DNA from: a virus
DNA length: 41,618 nt
Virus record (IMG/VR): IMGVR_UViG_3300026116_000018
Span: 1 to 41,618 of that record
Direction: 5' to 3' (one strand)
In this document: positions 6,548-12,446 of the stretch, piece after piece
Layout of the letters: each line of letters starts with the position of its first letter
Position numbering within the stretch: the first letter of the stretch is position 1
Notes under the pieces: model-generated
What the model was told of the DNA's origin: nothing
Database searches by the model: none
Seen by the model: only the letters and a program-made list of their open reading frames with translations
Made by a program: the position numbers and the translations under genes

Positions 6548-6931
6548 AGCCTTGAATCTGCGGACGGCTCTGGCGCGCAGCTCGGCGCTCTTGCGGGTGT
6601 TGTCCTGGGTGCCGAAGCCGAAGTACTGGCACCACGCGTAGGACGCGCCGGCCTGCTCAGACGACCAGTGCCAGCCGGCCTCGATGCGCTGCTTGCAGTT
6701 GGCGTACATGAGCGCCAGTTCCTGCCGCGTTGGCAGCGTGCCGCCGGCGCTCTCGGCCCAGGCCATGGCACTCGTCCAGGACATGCGGGTGTCCGGCACG
6801 GCCGCCATCAGCACCAGGTGGTGCCCCGGTTGGCCGGCGGCGTCCAGCACCAGGCCTGCGTAGTGCTCGCCCGGCTGCAGTTCCGGCAGCGTGATGTGCG
6901 TCTCAGATGTTTGGTCAGTGGTCTCGGTCAT
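6545..6931 (-). CDS. DGR target protein 2 (DUF1566/C-type-lectin-like)
   Basis: The product is 128 aa from ATG 6931; the upstream in-frame ATG at 7012 would overlap the preceding gene. A short polar N-terminus is followed by LQPGEHYAGLVLDAAGQPGH, then SWTSAMAWAESAGGTLPTRQ, GWHWSSEQAGAS and the VR, ending RARAVRRFKA. The TLPTR and WSSEQ signatures place it in the DUF1566-type lectin fold used by several DGR targets. Its invariant scaffold is very close to targets 3 and 4, indicating duplication within the phage lineage. Variable residues include Y, G, F, T and D at positions encoded as Asn in the TR. Ligand and location are unknown. Confidence 0.88.
   Translation of the reverse strand: MTETTDQTSETHITLPELQPGEHYAGLVLDAAGQPGHHLVLMAAVPDTRMSWTSAMAWAESAGGTLPTRQELALMYANCKQRIEAGWHWSSEQAGASYAWCQYFGFGTQDNTRKSAELRARAVRRFKA
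6553..6659 (-). repeat. DGR variable repeat 2 (VR2)
   Basis: Matches TR 2935-3041 with 11 substitutions, all at TR adenines (TR positions 2976, 2979, 2986, 2991, 2997, 2998, 3000, 3001, 3007, 3012, 3022). All other bases, including the GC-rich IMH-like end, are identical. Confidence 0.95.
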
Positions 6932-6981
6932 GGGGTGCTTTCTGTCGGTACAAATGCATGGTCGCGAGGCGTGCGGCACGC

Positions 6982-7278
6982 TCATCCCTGTGTTGCTCGT
7001 GCGCCGTCCCAATTTGCTTCTTCGAGGGCCGTGTGCAGCGCGTCCAGGAACGGCTCGTCAGCAGCCATGACGCCGCCGGCCTCCAAGTGGTCCGCGATGC
7101 TCTGGGCAGCGGCCACCAGCCGTGGCGCGGCGATGAGGAGATGGGCGATGCGGATCTGCTGGCGCATCGTCGCGCCGTGGACGTCGGCGATCACGGTGCC
7201 TTGCGCGTCAACGACCTGGGTCGTGTACAGAGCCGTGGCTGGGCCCATGGACCACGGCTCCGGGGCGCCGGTGCTCAT
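6982..7278 (-). CDS. Hypothetical 98-aa protein
   Basis: Start ATG 7278 overlaps the upstream stop (7275-7277); longer reading upstream is a shadow of the next gene. The product has an N-terminal beta segment (ALYTTQVVDAQGTVIADV) followed by two helices (IAHLLIAAPRLVAAAQSIADHLEA and FLDALHTALEEANWD). A similar helical segment, with an AAPRLVAA-like core, is common in small Burkholderiales phage proteins of unknown function and is echoed in the 9287-9649 product (CAPALRRVAAEL). It lies just upstream of DGR target 2. Confidence 0.7.
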   Translation of the reverse strand: MSTGAPEPWSMGPATALYTTQVVDAQGTVIADVHGATMRQQIRIAHLLIAAPRLVAAAQSIADHLEAGGVMAADEPFLDALHTALEEANWDGARATQG

Positions 7279-7574
7279 GCCAGCACCCGGGCGGCGTAGC
7301 TCACCAGGGCGACGCACAAGGCGCCGATCGAGATCGTGATCACCACGAGGCGCAGCACGAAAATGTTCTTCTCCTGCTCGGTCACGCGCTGTTCCGCGGC
7401 CAGATCTATCACGGCCGGGCAGTCTCGGCCCTGCGTGCACCTGGCGTCACAGCAGAAGCGCTCCGGCTGCCCTGCCCGGCGGGCCATCGGCTGCGTGTCA
7501 TGCGCGCAGCCTGGCTGGCCCAGCATGTACTGCCGGCCACGGGATGGGAACGGAATGGGCGGTCGTTGAGCCAT
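7275..7574 (-). CDS. Small Cys-rich protein with C-terminal membrane anchor
   Basis: The product is 99 aa from ATG 7574. The first half is polar and basic. A cysteine cluster, FCCDARCTQGRDCP, lies at about residues 48-61. The last 30 residues form one hydrophobic segment (FVLRLVVITISIGALCVALV) ending in a short polar tail. The layout is that of a tail-anchored inner-membrane protein with a cytosolic metal-binding knuckle. Function is unknown; in an early operon it could be an exclusion or host-membrane effector. Its stop overlaps the next start. Confidence 0.7.
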   Translation of the reverse strand: MAQRPPIPFPSRGRQYMLGQPGCAHDTQPMARRAGQPERFCCDARCTQGRDCPAVIDLAAEQRVTEQEKNIFVLRLVVITISIGALCVALVSYAARVLA

Positions 7575-7608
7575 GGCGATCTCCAAGCAAAGATCCCGGG
7601 TGGCCGGG

Positions 7609-7962
7609 TTACTGCGGCAGGTCCAGCGGTTGGGTGTGGCGGAAGTCCGCGATGGGGCGGAAGCGCCGCTGCGACTCCTGGCGGACCATTTCGACCACGC
7701 GGGAACCCGTGATGGGCGGCATGGCCGGCCGCAGCGCGCGGTCGTTGGCGGCCCGCGTCCGAGCCAGTTTTTCCTGCGCCTCGCGCAATTCCTTGGCATC
7801 GCCCCAGCCCTTGATCGCGATGGCTGCAGCAATGATGGTGACGGCCAGCGCGATGGCGCCGATGCCGGCGTACATCGGGTTGACGCCGTCGATCTGTGTC
7901 ACTTGGCGCGGCTGGGCGCCGGCAACGGCGCAGAAGGCGCAGGGGTTGTACGAGGTGGTCAT
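7609..7962 (-). CDS. Hypothetical single-pass membrane protein
   Basis: The product is 117 aa. The N-terminus contains CAFC, then a hydrophobic transmembrane segment (YAGIGAIALAVTIIAAAIAI, about residues 31-50). A charged helical stretch (DAKELREAQEKLARTRAAND) likely forms a coiled coil, and the tail is basic and polar. It lies just downstream of DGR target 3 and upstream of another small membrane protein. Two adjacent small membrane proteins between DGR targets 2 and 3 is notable. No family was recognised. Confidence 0.7.
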   Translation of the reverse strand: MTTSYNPCAFCAVAGAQPRQVTQIDGVNPMYAGIGAIALAVTIIAAAIAIKGWGDAKELREAQEKLARTRAANDRALRPAMPPITGSRVVEMVRQESQRRFRPIADFRHTQPLDLPQ

Positions 7963-8002
7963 GGTGTGCTCCGTGACGTGGGTTGCTGGTGTTGTGGGTG
8001 GG

Positions 8003-8022
8003 TCAAAAGGACTGAAGGATCA
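8003..8022 (-). repeat. Conserved 3' flank of variable repeat 3
   Basis: 20 bp identical to the target-2 flank (6528-6547), beginning at the stop codon of target 3. The target-4 stop region has a related CCTTC-repeat version (about 9674-9697). Confidence 0.7.
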
Positions 8023-8619
8023 AGCCGTGAATCTGCGGACGGCTCTGGCGCGCAGCTCGGCGCCCTTGTGGAGGTAGCCCTGGTAGCCGTAGCTGAAGTA
8101 CTGGCACCACGCGTAGGACGCGCCGGCCTGCTCAGACGACCAGTGCCAGCCGGCCTCGATGTGCTGCTTGCAGTTGGCGAACAGCAGGGCCTGCTCCTTC
8201 CGCGTGGGCAACACGCCGCCGACGCTCTCGGCCCAGGCCATGGCGGCTGCCCAGTTCAGTTCGCCATCCGGGGCGGCGGCCATGAGCACCAGGTGATGCA
8301 GGTGCTGGCCCTGGGCATCGAGCACGACACCGGCATAGTGCTCGCCGGGCCGCAGGCTGACCGGCGGGGTGGCGCATGTAGGTGCAGCCTGGGCCTCTTG
8401 GTGCCTCGCGGTGGCGCGGCCGATCACGGCCGCACGCTCATGGTGGCGGGTGGCGCCATCCGTGCCCAGGCCAGCCTGTTCGGACTGTCTGGCGAACTCC
8501 GCCTGTTGTCGGGTCGTCATGCAGCTCAGGGCCAGCATCAGCAGCTGGTGGGCGGCGCGCAGCTCGTCGAGCATGTCATCGGCCAGGGGCTGCGGCGCAG
8601 GATGTTCTTTGGCGTCCAT
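8020..8619 (-). CDS. DGR target protein 3 (helical N-domain plus DUF1566-like lectin domain)
   Basis: The product is 199 aa from ATG 8619 with an AAGGA ribosome binding sequence upstream. It is the longest target: an added N-terminal helical domain (about residues 1-85, with LADDMLDELRAAHQLLMLAL) precedes LRPGEHYAGVVLDAQGQ, NWAAAMAWAESVGGVLPTRK, GWHWSSEQAGAS and the VR. The lectin scaffold is nearly identical to target 4, implying a recent duplication, but the N-terminal domains differ. The different N-domains could give each target a separate partner or location while sharing one diversified binding surface. There is no signal peptide. Confidence 0.88.
   Translation of the reverse strand: MDAKEHPAPQPLADDMLDELRAAHQLLMLALSCMTTRQQAEFARQSEQAGLGTDGATRHHERAAVIGRATARHQEAQAAPTCATPPVSLRPGEHYAGVVLDAQGQHLHHLVLMAAAPDGELNWAAAMAWAESVGGVLPTRKEQALLFANCKQHIEAGWHWSSEQAGASYAWCQYFSYGYQGYLHKGAELRARAVRRFTA
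8028..8134 (-). repeat. DGR variable repeat 3 (VR3)
   Basis: Matches TR 2935-3041 with 12 substitutions, all at TR adenines (2971, 2979, 2980, 2983, 2985, 2986, 2992, 2998, 3000, 3007, 3012, 3022). It includes a Ser-to-Gly change close to the IMH-like end, so mutagenesis reached TR position 2971. Confidence 0.95.
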
Positions 8620-8685
8620 CGAGATCGTCCTTCATGTGGTTGGGCTACTGGCACGCGTATGGCGCCATCTATCGCGGTCTGTGCG

Positions 8686-8940
8686 TCAGGTGATGAGGCT
8701 CAGCCACTGCTCGGCGGCGGCCTTGGCGACTTGCAGGTTGCGGAACTCGACCTGCGGCTCCAGGTGACCCTGGGCGAACTCCAGCTCCACGGTCACGACG
8801 AAGCCGTTGGTGGTGACCCGGGCGCCGGCGCTGCGGCCGGGCATGCGCCCATACAGCACACCACCGCCGGCGGGTGTCCAATGGACCGCTGACCCCAACT
8901 GGGTGGGGCGGCGCGCAGAGGTGCAGGGCAATGCGCTCAT
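8686..8940 (-). CDS. Hypothetical 84-aa protein
   Basis: A small product whose ATG (8940-8938) overlaps the upstream TGA (8937-8939). The second half looks like a beta hairpin (GFVVTVELEFAQGHLEPQVEF) plus a helix (AKAAAEQWLSLI). It sits just upstream of DGR target 3 in the operon. No family was recognised. The tight ATGA coupling is the main support. Confidence 0.65.
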   Translation of the reverse strand: MSALPCTSARRPTQLGSAVHWTPAGGGVLYGRMPGRSAGARVTTNGFVVTVELEFAQGHLEPQVEFRNLQVAKAAAEQWLSLIT

Positions 8941-9290
8941 GCTGCAGCCCTCGGCGTGGCATCGTCATGCCATACCACCACATCGCTCTCGCGGCGCAGC
9001 AGGCCCTGCTGCGGGTAGCGTGTGTACAGGTGCTGTTCGCCCCGCGGGGCGTCCTGCCACTCGAAGAATGGCAGGACGCGCGCATCCACGGCCAACAGTG
9101 CAGCGTTTTCTTCCTCGTGCTGCGTGGCCATGGCGGCCAGTTGGTCGGTGCTGGTGGTCATGCCGCTCGGATGCCACCACTCCAGGCTGGCCCAGGTCAC
9201 CGACTGGGCCATCTGCGCGGCTGCGAAGTCCGCGGCCATGGCGGCCTGCTCGTTCTCATGGAGGCGGGGCAGGGTGCAGACGGCGTTCAT
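8937..9290 (-). CDS. Hypothetical 117-aa protein
   Basis: Start ATG 9290 is chosen because it overlaps the preceding stop (9287-9289); upstream in-frame sequence is Arg/His-rich shadow. An N-terminal helix contains HENEQAAMAADFAAAQM, followed by WASLEWWHPSG and, further on, a mixed region with FFEWQDAPRGEQHLY. The product is Trp-rich and acidic. No family was recognised. It lies between DGR targets 3 and 4. Confidence 0.65.
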   Translation of the reverse strand: MNAVCTLPRLHENEQAAMAADFAAAQMAQSVTWASLEWWHPSGMTTSTDQLAAMATQHEEENAALLAVDARVLPFFEWQDAPRGEQHLYTRYPQQGLLRRESDVVVWHDDATPRAAA

Positions 9291-9649
9291 GACGCGCTCC
9301 CGATGGCCACGATGGCCTTGTCCATGGCGGCATGCGCGCGGGCGATGCGGCGGCAGGTGGCGCACTGGTCCTGCGGCGACAGGCCGTCGTGGCACATGTT
9401 TCCGGCCGGAGGCAGCGGCGGCGCCACGTCCTGCAGTGCGGCCAGCAGTTCCGCGGCCACGCGGCGCAGCGCTGGGGCGCAGGCGAGCAGCCGGGCCAAC
9501 GGCTCATTCGGCCCGGCCCAGGTGGCCGCCACGCAGCGGCCGGCGTCGTCCAGGATGCGGTGCATGAGCACCTCGCCCGTGATGGGCGACACCACGGGCT
9601 CGACGCGGAGCGGCCGGGTGGGATCGTCTGCGGTCTGGGTGGTGGTCAC
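9287..9649 (-). CDS. Hypothetical 120-aa protein with CxxC motif
   Basis: The N-terminus is a beta region (VSPITGEVLMHRILDD), followed by a helical middle (LLACAPALRRVAAELLAAL) and a C-terminal CATC pair with an upstream Cys (NMCHDG) that could form a zinc knuckle. Its stop overlaps the next start. It is immediately downstream of DGR target 4. The central helix resembles that in the 6982-7278 product, hinting at a shared origin of the small genes beside each DGR target, though the similarity is weak. Confidence 0.65.
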   Translation of the reverse strand: MTTTQTADDPTRPLRVEPVVSPITGEVLMHRILDDAGRCVAATWAGPNEPLARLLACAPALRRVAAELLAALQDVAPPLPPAGNMCHDGLSPQDQCATCRRIARAHAAMDKAIVAIGSAS

Positions 9650-9694
9650 ATTGGCTCCATCAGTGGGGTGTGAAGGATTGAAGGACCGAAGGAT

Positions 9695-10225
9695 TCAGAC
9701 TCTGCGGACGGCTCTGGCGCGCAGCTCGGCGCTCTCGTGGAGGCTGTCCTGGTCGCCGTAGTAGAAGCTCTGGCACCACGCGTTGGACGCGCCGGCCTGC
9801 TCAGACGACCAGTGCCAATCCGCCACGAGGTGCTGCCTGCAGTTGGCGAACAACAGGGCCTGCTCCTGCCGCGTGGGCAACACGCCGCCGACGCTCTCGG
9901 CCCAGGCCGTGCCGGCTGCCCAGTTCAGTTCGCCCTCCGGCGCTGCGGGCATCAGCACCAGGTGATGCAGGTGCTGGCCCTGGGCATCGAGCACCGCGCC
10001 GGCGTAGTGCTCGCCGGGCTGGAGGTTCAGGGGGGTTGCGGCGGCGAGTGCGACGCTGGCGGCTTCGATGGCCGGTCGCGAGTCGTTCGGGACACCGTCG
10101 AGTTCGTAGCGGGCCACCAGGGCGCGCAGCGCCTCCAGCAGCGTGGGCGGGGCGACGGGGGCTTGGGCTTCGGCCTCTGCGTTGAGACGGAGGTCAGGAG
10201 CGGCTGCGGGCTGGGTGGGGGTCAC
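9695..10225 (-). CDS. DGR target protein 4, first gene of the leftward operon
   Basis: The product is 176 aa with a GTG start at 10225, preceded by GGAGAG at good spacing, about 30 bases downstream of the predicted PL start. The N-terminal domain (about 1-70) is Ala/Pro-rich with a helix TLLEALRALVARYELDG; then come LQPGEHYAGAVLDAQGQ, NWAAGTAWAESVGGVLPTRQ, DWHWSSEQAGAS and the VR ending RARAVRRV. The scaffold is almost the same as target 3. As the promoter-proximal gene it should be the most strongly expressed of the operon. It retains Asn at the first variable position, as in the TR. Confidence 0.88.
   Translation of the reverse strand: MTPTQPAAAPDLRLNAEAEAQAPVAPPTLLEALRALVARYELDGVPNDSRPAIEAASVALAAATPLNLQPGEHYAGAVLDAQGQHLHHLVLMPAAPEGELNWAAGTAWAESVGGVLPTRQEQALLFANCRQHLVADWHWSSEQAGASNAWCQSFYYGDQDSLHESAELRARAVRRV
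9701..9803 (-). repeat. DGR variable repeat 4 (VR4)
   Basis: Matches TR 2939-3041 with 10 substitutions, all at TR adenines (2974, 2979, 2980, 2982, 2986, 2992, 2998, 3001, 3006, 3012). One includes a Lys-to-Glu change, at 2974. Confidence 0.95.
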
Positions 10226-10260
10226 TGGGCTCTCCAGGCGACCGGGGTGGTCGATGGATG

Positions 10261-10300
10261 AATATTAGTCCGACTGTTTGCATGAGTCAACAGTCAGACT
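10261..10300 (-). promoter_or_regulatory. PL-like promoter with paired operators
   Basis: On the minus strand, -35 TTGACT (10290-10285) and -10 TAATAT (10267-10262) are separated by exactly 17 bp. Two 9-bp palindromes, AGTCCGACT (10267-10275) and AGTCAGACT (10292-10300), lie 25 bp centre to centre and cover the -10 edge and the region just upstream of the -35. The predicted start is near 10255, upstream of DGR target 4. The same arrangement recurs at 11288-11326, as expected for phage repressor operators. Confidence 0.8.
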
Positions 10301-10467
10301 GATATTCCACGAAGAGACCGACGCAATCGTGAAAATTACCCGTTCCGCGAGCAGCGGGAGCGAAAAGGTGCGGGCCTAGGACTCCAAAACTTGAGCCTGT
10401 GATAGCGTCAAGCAGCGCTGGCCGCGAGCCCAGAAGTAGGCCGCGAGCAGCCTACTGGAGTACGGCG

Positions 10468-10692
10468 ATGAAATGGTTGCTGTTGATGCTCGGTGGCTTC
10501 GTTGTCCTATCCCTCTTGTTTGGGAAATCAGACCCGAAGGCGCAAGAGAGGATGAAGGCGCGCGCCGCCATCCAGCTATGCTGGAAAGACTACGAACGCA
10601 GGTCCCTCAGCGAAGCCGAGAAACAGTTCATCGCCGGGGCTTGCGAGAGGATGGAAGCGAACTTCGAGACGAAGTACAACGCCAGGCCCTAG
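10468..10692 (+). CDS. Small membrane-anchored or exported protein, candidate lysogenic moron
   Basis: The product is 74 aa from ATG 10468, with GGAG about 7 bases upstream. A hydrophobic N-terminal segment (WLLLMLGGFVVLSLLFG) is followed by a charged domain with two Cys (QLCWKDYERRSLS and GACERMEANFETKY). It is transcribed convergently to the repressor, separate from both lytic operons. This is the typical place for genes expressed in the prophage (superinfection exclusion, host traits). The 10301-10467 stretch upstream holds no clear gene, and I could not identify a convincing promoter there. Confidence 0.7.
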   Translation: MKWLLLMLGGFVVLSLLFGKSDPKAQERMKARAAIQLCWKDYERRSLSEAEKQFIAGACERMEANFETKYNARP

Positions 10693-10707
10693 TTGCCGAG
10701 TTCCGTG

Positions 10708-11250
10708 TCAACGAGAGTGCCGCTGTCCGGATTTCTCCCCATCTGCCGGCGGCAGATCAAGCCCAACCAGGGTCATGGCGGCCTCGAATCGACCTTTCCG
10801 CTCCTCGCTCGCTGCGTCGTAGATGCGGGCGATTTGAATGGCTCTGGGGCTGAGCTTTTCGAGTAGCGCACTGGTGCCCACCACGTACATGCCGACCGGC
10901 TCTTGAGCTGTCAGGGTCTGGCCGGTGGTGGCGGTTGATTCGCTCCGTGTGCTCGGTGCGTCAAGCCACCTCCGCGCTGCCGCCACGGCAGATGCGTTGA
11001 TCGACGGGCTGATCAGATCCGGACTGACGCTCAGCAAAGTGGCGAACTTGAGCAGCACATCCTGGTTCGGCGGGATCTTCCCGCCCAGATACTGCGCCAG
11101 AGCGCTCTGCCCGAAACCGAGCTGATCGGCCAGCTCCAGCTGTGAGTGCGGCTGGCCAGCTTCCTTGAGCTTGGTTTGGTGCGAGTCGAAGAGCCGCCGG
11201 AGGCGTGCGGCGTCCTGTCGCTGTTCTGGTGTGAGTGGCTTGGCAGGCAT
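10708..11250 (-). CDS. CI-like phage repressor (HTH XRE) without S24 peptidase domain
   Basis: The product is 180 aa. An XRE-type helix-turn-helix covers about residues 35-80 (SQLELADQLGFGQSALAQYL then GKIPPNQDVLLKFATLL). The C-terminal half has a small beta-helix region (GMYVVGTSALLEKLSPRAIQIARIY) but no Ser-Lys autocleavage motif, so RecA-stimulated self-cleavage is not evident. It lies between the two operator pairs and divergent from the Cro-like gene, the classic immunity layout. It should bind the AGTCNGACT operators and shut off PL and PR in the lysogen. A TAATAG about 10 bases upstream of its ATG could be a weak maintenance-promoter -10. Confidence 0.88.
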   Translation of the reverse strand: MPAKPLTPEQRQDAARLRRLFDSHQTKLKEAGQPHSQLELADQLGFGQSALAQYLGGKIPPNQDVLLKFATLLSVSPDLISPSINASAVAAARRWLDAPSTRSESTATTGQTLTAQEPVGMYVVGTSALLEKLSPRAIQIARIYDAASEERKGRFEAAMTLVGLDLPPADGEKSGQRHSR

Positions 11251-11287
11251 TCCGTCACGCTATTAGCCGACCTCATGCACCGCAAAC

Positions 11288-11333
11288 AGCCCGACTGTTG
11301 TGTTTTACAAGCAGTCGGACTAATATTGCATGC
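11288..11333 (+). promoter_or_regulatory. PR-like promoter with paired operators; near-leaderless start
   Basis: -35 TTGTGT (11298-11303), 17-bp spacer, -10 TAATAT (11321-11326). Operators AGCCCGACT (11288-11296, one mismatch) and AGTCGGACT (11313-11321) are again 25 bp apart. The sequence from the second operator through the -10 is the same as at PL. The expected transcription start, about 7 bases after the -10, falls at the cro-like ATG (11334), so the mRNA would be leaderless or nearly so. Confidence 0.75.
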
Positions 11334-11753
11334 ATGAGCGCACTCAAAGCCATCCGCGGCCTGCTTCGTGTCACCCAGGCTGAGCTCGGCGAGGCCCTCG
11401 GCGTCACCCAGGGCAATGTGTCCTTCTACGAGCGCGGGCAGACCATCCCGCCAGATATCGCCGGCCGCGTGCTTGACTTCGCGCGCAGCCGCGGGCTTCA
11501 CATCACGTACGACCACCTCTACGGTGGCGCGGCTCTACCCGACTCGTCGGCAGAGCGGCCGGTAGCTGTCAGCCAGATTGCGCATCACGCACCTGCCGGC
11601 AACCTGCCGGCCCTGCAGCCGGACGATTACCCGCCGGTGAAGCAGCGCACCGAGCGCGGCTCCGTGCAGGTGCTCCACGCTCCGCGCACAGCGCTGGGCG
11701 CCGGTGGTGAGACGGGCCCGGACACCTCCGGGCAGGAGGCCGTCCATGCGTGA
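11334..11753 (+). CDS. Cro-like HTH regulator
   Basis: The product is 139 aa from ATG 11334; longer reading upstream crosses the operator and is a shadow. XRE-type HTH spans about residues 3-50 (IRGLLRVTQAELGEALGVTQ then NVSFYERGQTIPPDIA). The C-terminal half is Pro-rich and disordered and contains LQPDDYPPVKQRTERGS, a motif repeated in the next gene product. As the first gene from PR and divergent from the repressor, it is expected to act as Cro, antagonising the repressor at the same operators. No Shine-Dalgarno precedes it, consistent with leaderless initiation. Confidence 0.85.
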   Translation: MSALKAIRGLLRVTQAELGEALGVTQGNVSFYERGQTIPPDIAGRVLDFARSRGLHITYDHLYGGAALPDSSAERPVAVSQIAHHAPAGNLPALQPDDYPPVKQRTERGSVQVLHAPRTALGAGGETGPDTSGQEAVHA

Positions 11754-12060
11754 TGCTGTTCGTCATGTGCCCACTGTGGCTGAGCTGGCGGTGCCGGGCA
11801 AGCTGCCCACCGGCCCCATGCACAGCCCCACGCATCGTCATGCGCAACCACGATATGACGTAGGGGGTGGTGGGCCTGTGTCTTCGCCGCTCCCGCCTCT
11901 CCAGCCGCAGGACTACCCCCAGGTGCGGCGCCGCACAGAGCGCGGCTCCACGGCCGACCCGCACCCCGGTAGTTCCAGCGCTTTGCGCGCCGGGCCGCCA
12001 TCAACACCCGGGCCAGCCGGCCCGGGCTCCTCACCCTCAGAACTGGCCGGTACGGCCTGA
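11746..12060 (+). CDS. Small Pro-rich protein sharing a motif with the Cro-like protein
   Basis: The product is 104 aa from ATG 11746, with AGGAGG centred 8-9 bases upstream; it overlaps the cro-like stop. Mostly disordered (Pro, Gly, Ser). It contains LQPQDYPQVRRRTERGS, closely matching the Cro-like C-terminal motif. Either the segment was duplicated between neighbours or both carry the same short docking peptide. The position matches that of cII-type regulators, but no HTH is visible. Function is unknown. Confidence 0.65.
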   Translation: MRDAVRHVPTVAELAVPGKLPTGPMHSPTHRHAQPRYDVGGGGPVSSPLPPLQPQDYPQVRRRTERGSTADPHPGSSSALRAGPPSTPGPAGPGSSPSELAGTA

Positions 12061-12069
12061 AAGGCATCC

Positions 12070-12369
12070 ATGAACGACAGCAATGCATCAGTCCTAGATC
12101 CGAAAGCCGGTAGCGCCGGCGCGGCGGAGATGTTGGTCATCTCCAAGCCGCAGCTGAGGGCGGCGCTTCTCCTTTGGGAGAGGCAAGCCCGCGCTGGCGG
12201 GACCCGAACCCACGAGGAAGCTGATGCACTCCCTGTCGAGCAGGTGGCCCAAGAGTCGGCTGACTTCCTGTGGGGTCTTCTCCCTGGTGCGGAGACCTGG
12301 CTGTCCACGTCAGACCTGGCTGCAGATCTCTGCTCCGAGGTGGCGGCCAGCCCGGAGCGCGGCGCTTGA
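12070..12369 (+). CDS. Hypothetical 99-aa acidic protein
   Basis: An acidic, helical protein (VISKPQLRAALLLWERQARAGG, then PVEQVAQESADFLWGLL). It starts at ATG 12070, ten bases after the previous stop, with an AAAGG-type ribosome binding sequence. The helical segment resembles that of small phage proteins of unknown role in early rightward operons. No domain was recognised. Confidence 0.65.
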   Translation: MNDSNASVLDPKAGSAGAAEMLVISKPQLRAALLLWERQARAGGTRTHEEADALPVEQVAQESADFLWGLLPGAETWLSTSDLAADLCSEVAASPERGA

Positions 12370-12446
12370 CTCCCTGACGCGGCGCGAGGCCAGTCCGTGA
12401 CCATCGACACCACGCACTTCATGGCTGACCTCACCGCGGTGCGGCG

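Noticed and set aside
10301-10467. Promoter of the small exported-protein gene
   Set aside because: TTGAGC at about 10393 has no matching -10 at proper spacing. A promoter is expected but not demonstrable.
11250-11290. Maintenance promoter for the repressor
   Set aside because: A TAATAG at 11265-11260 (minus strand) is suggestive, but no acceptable -35 at 16-18 bp was found; not listed as a feature.
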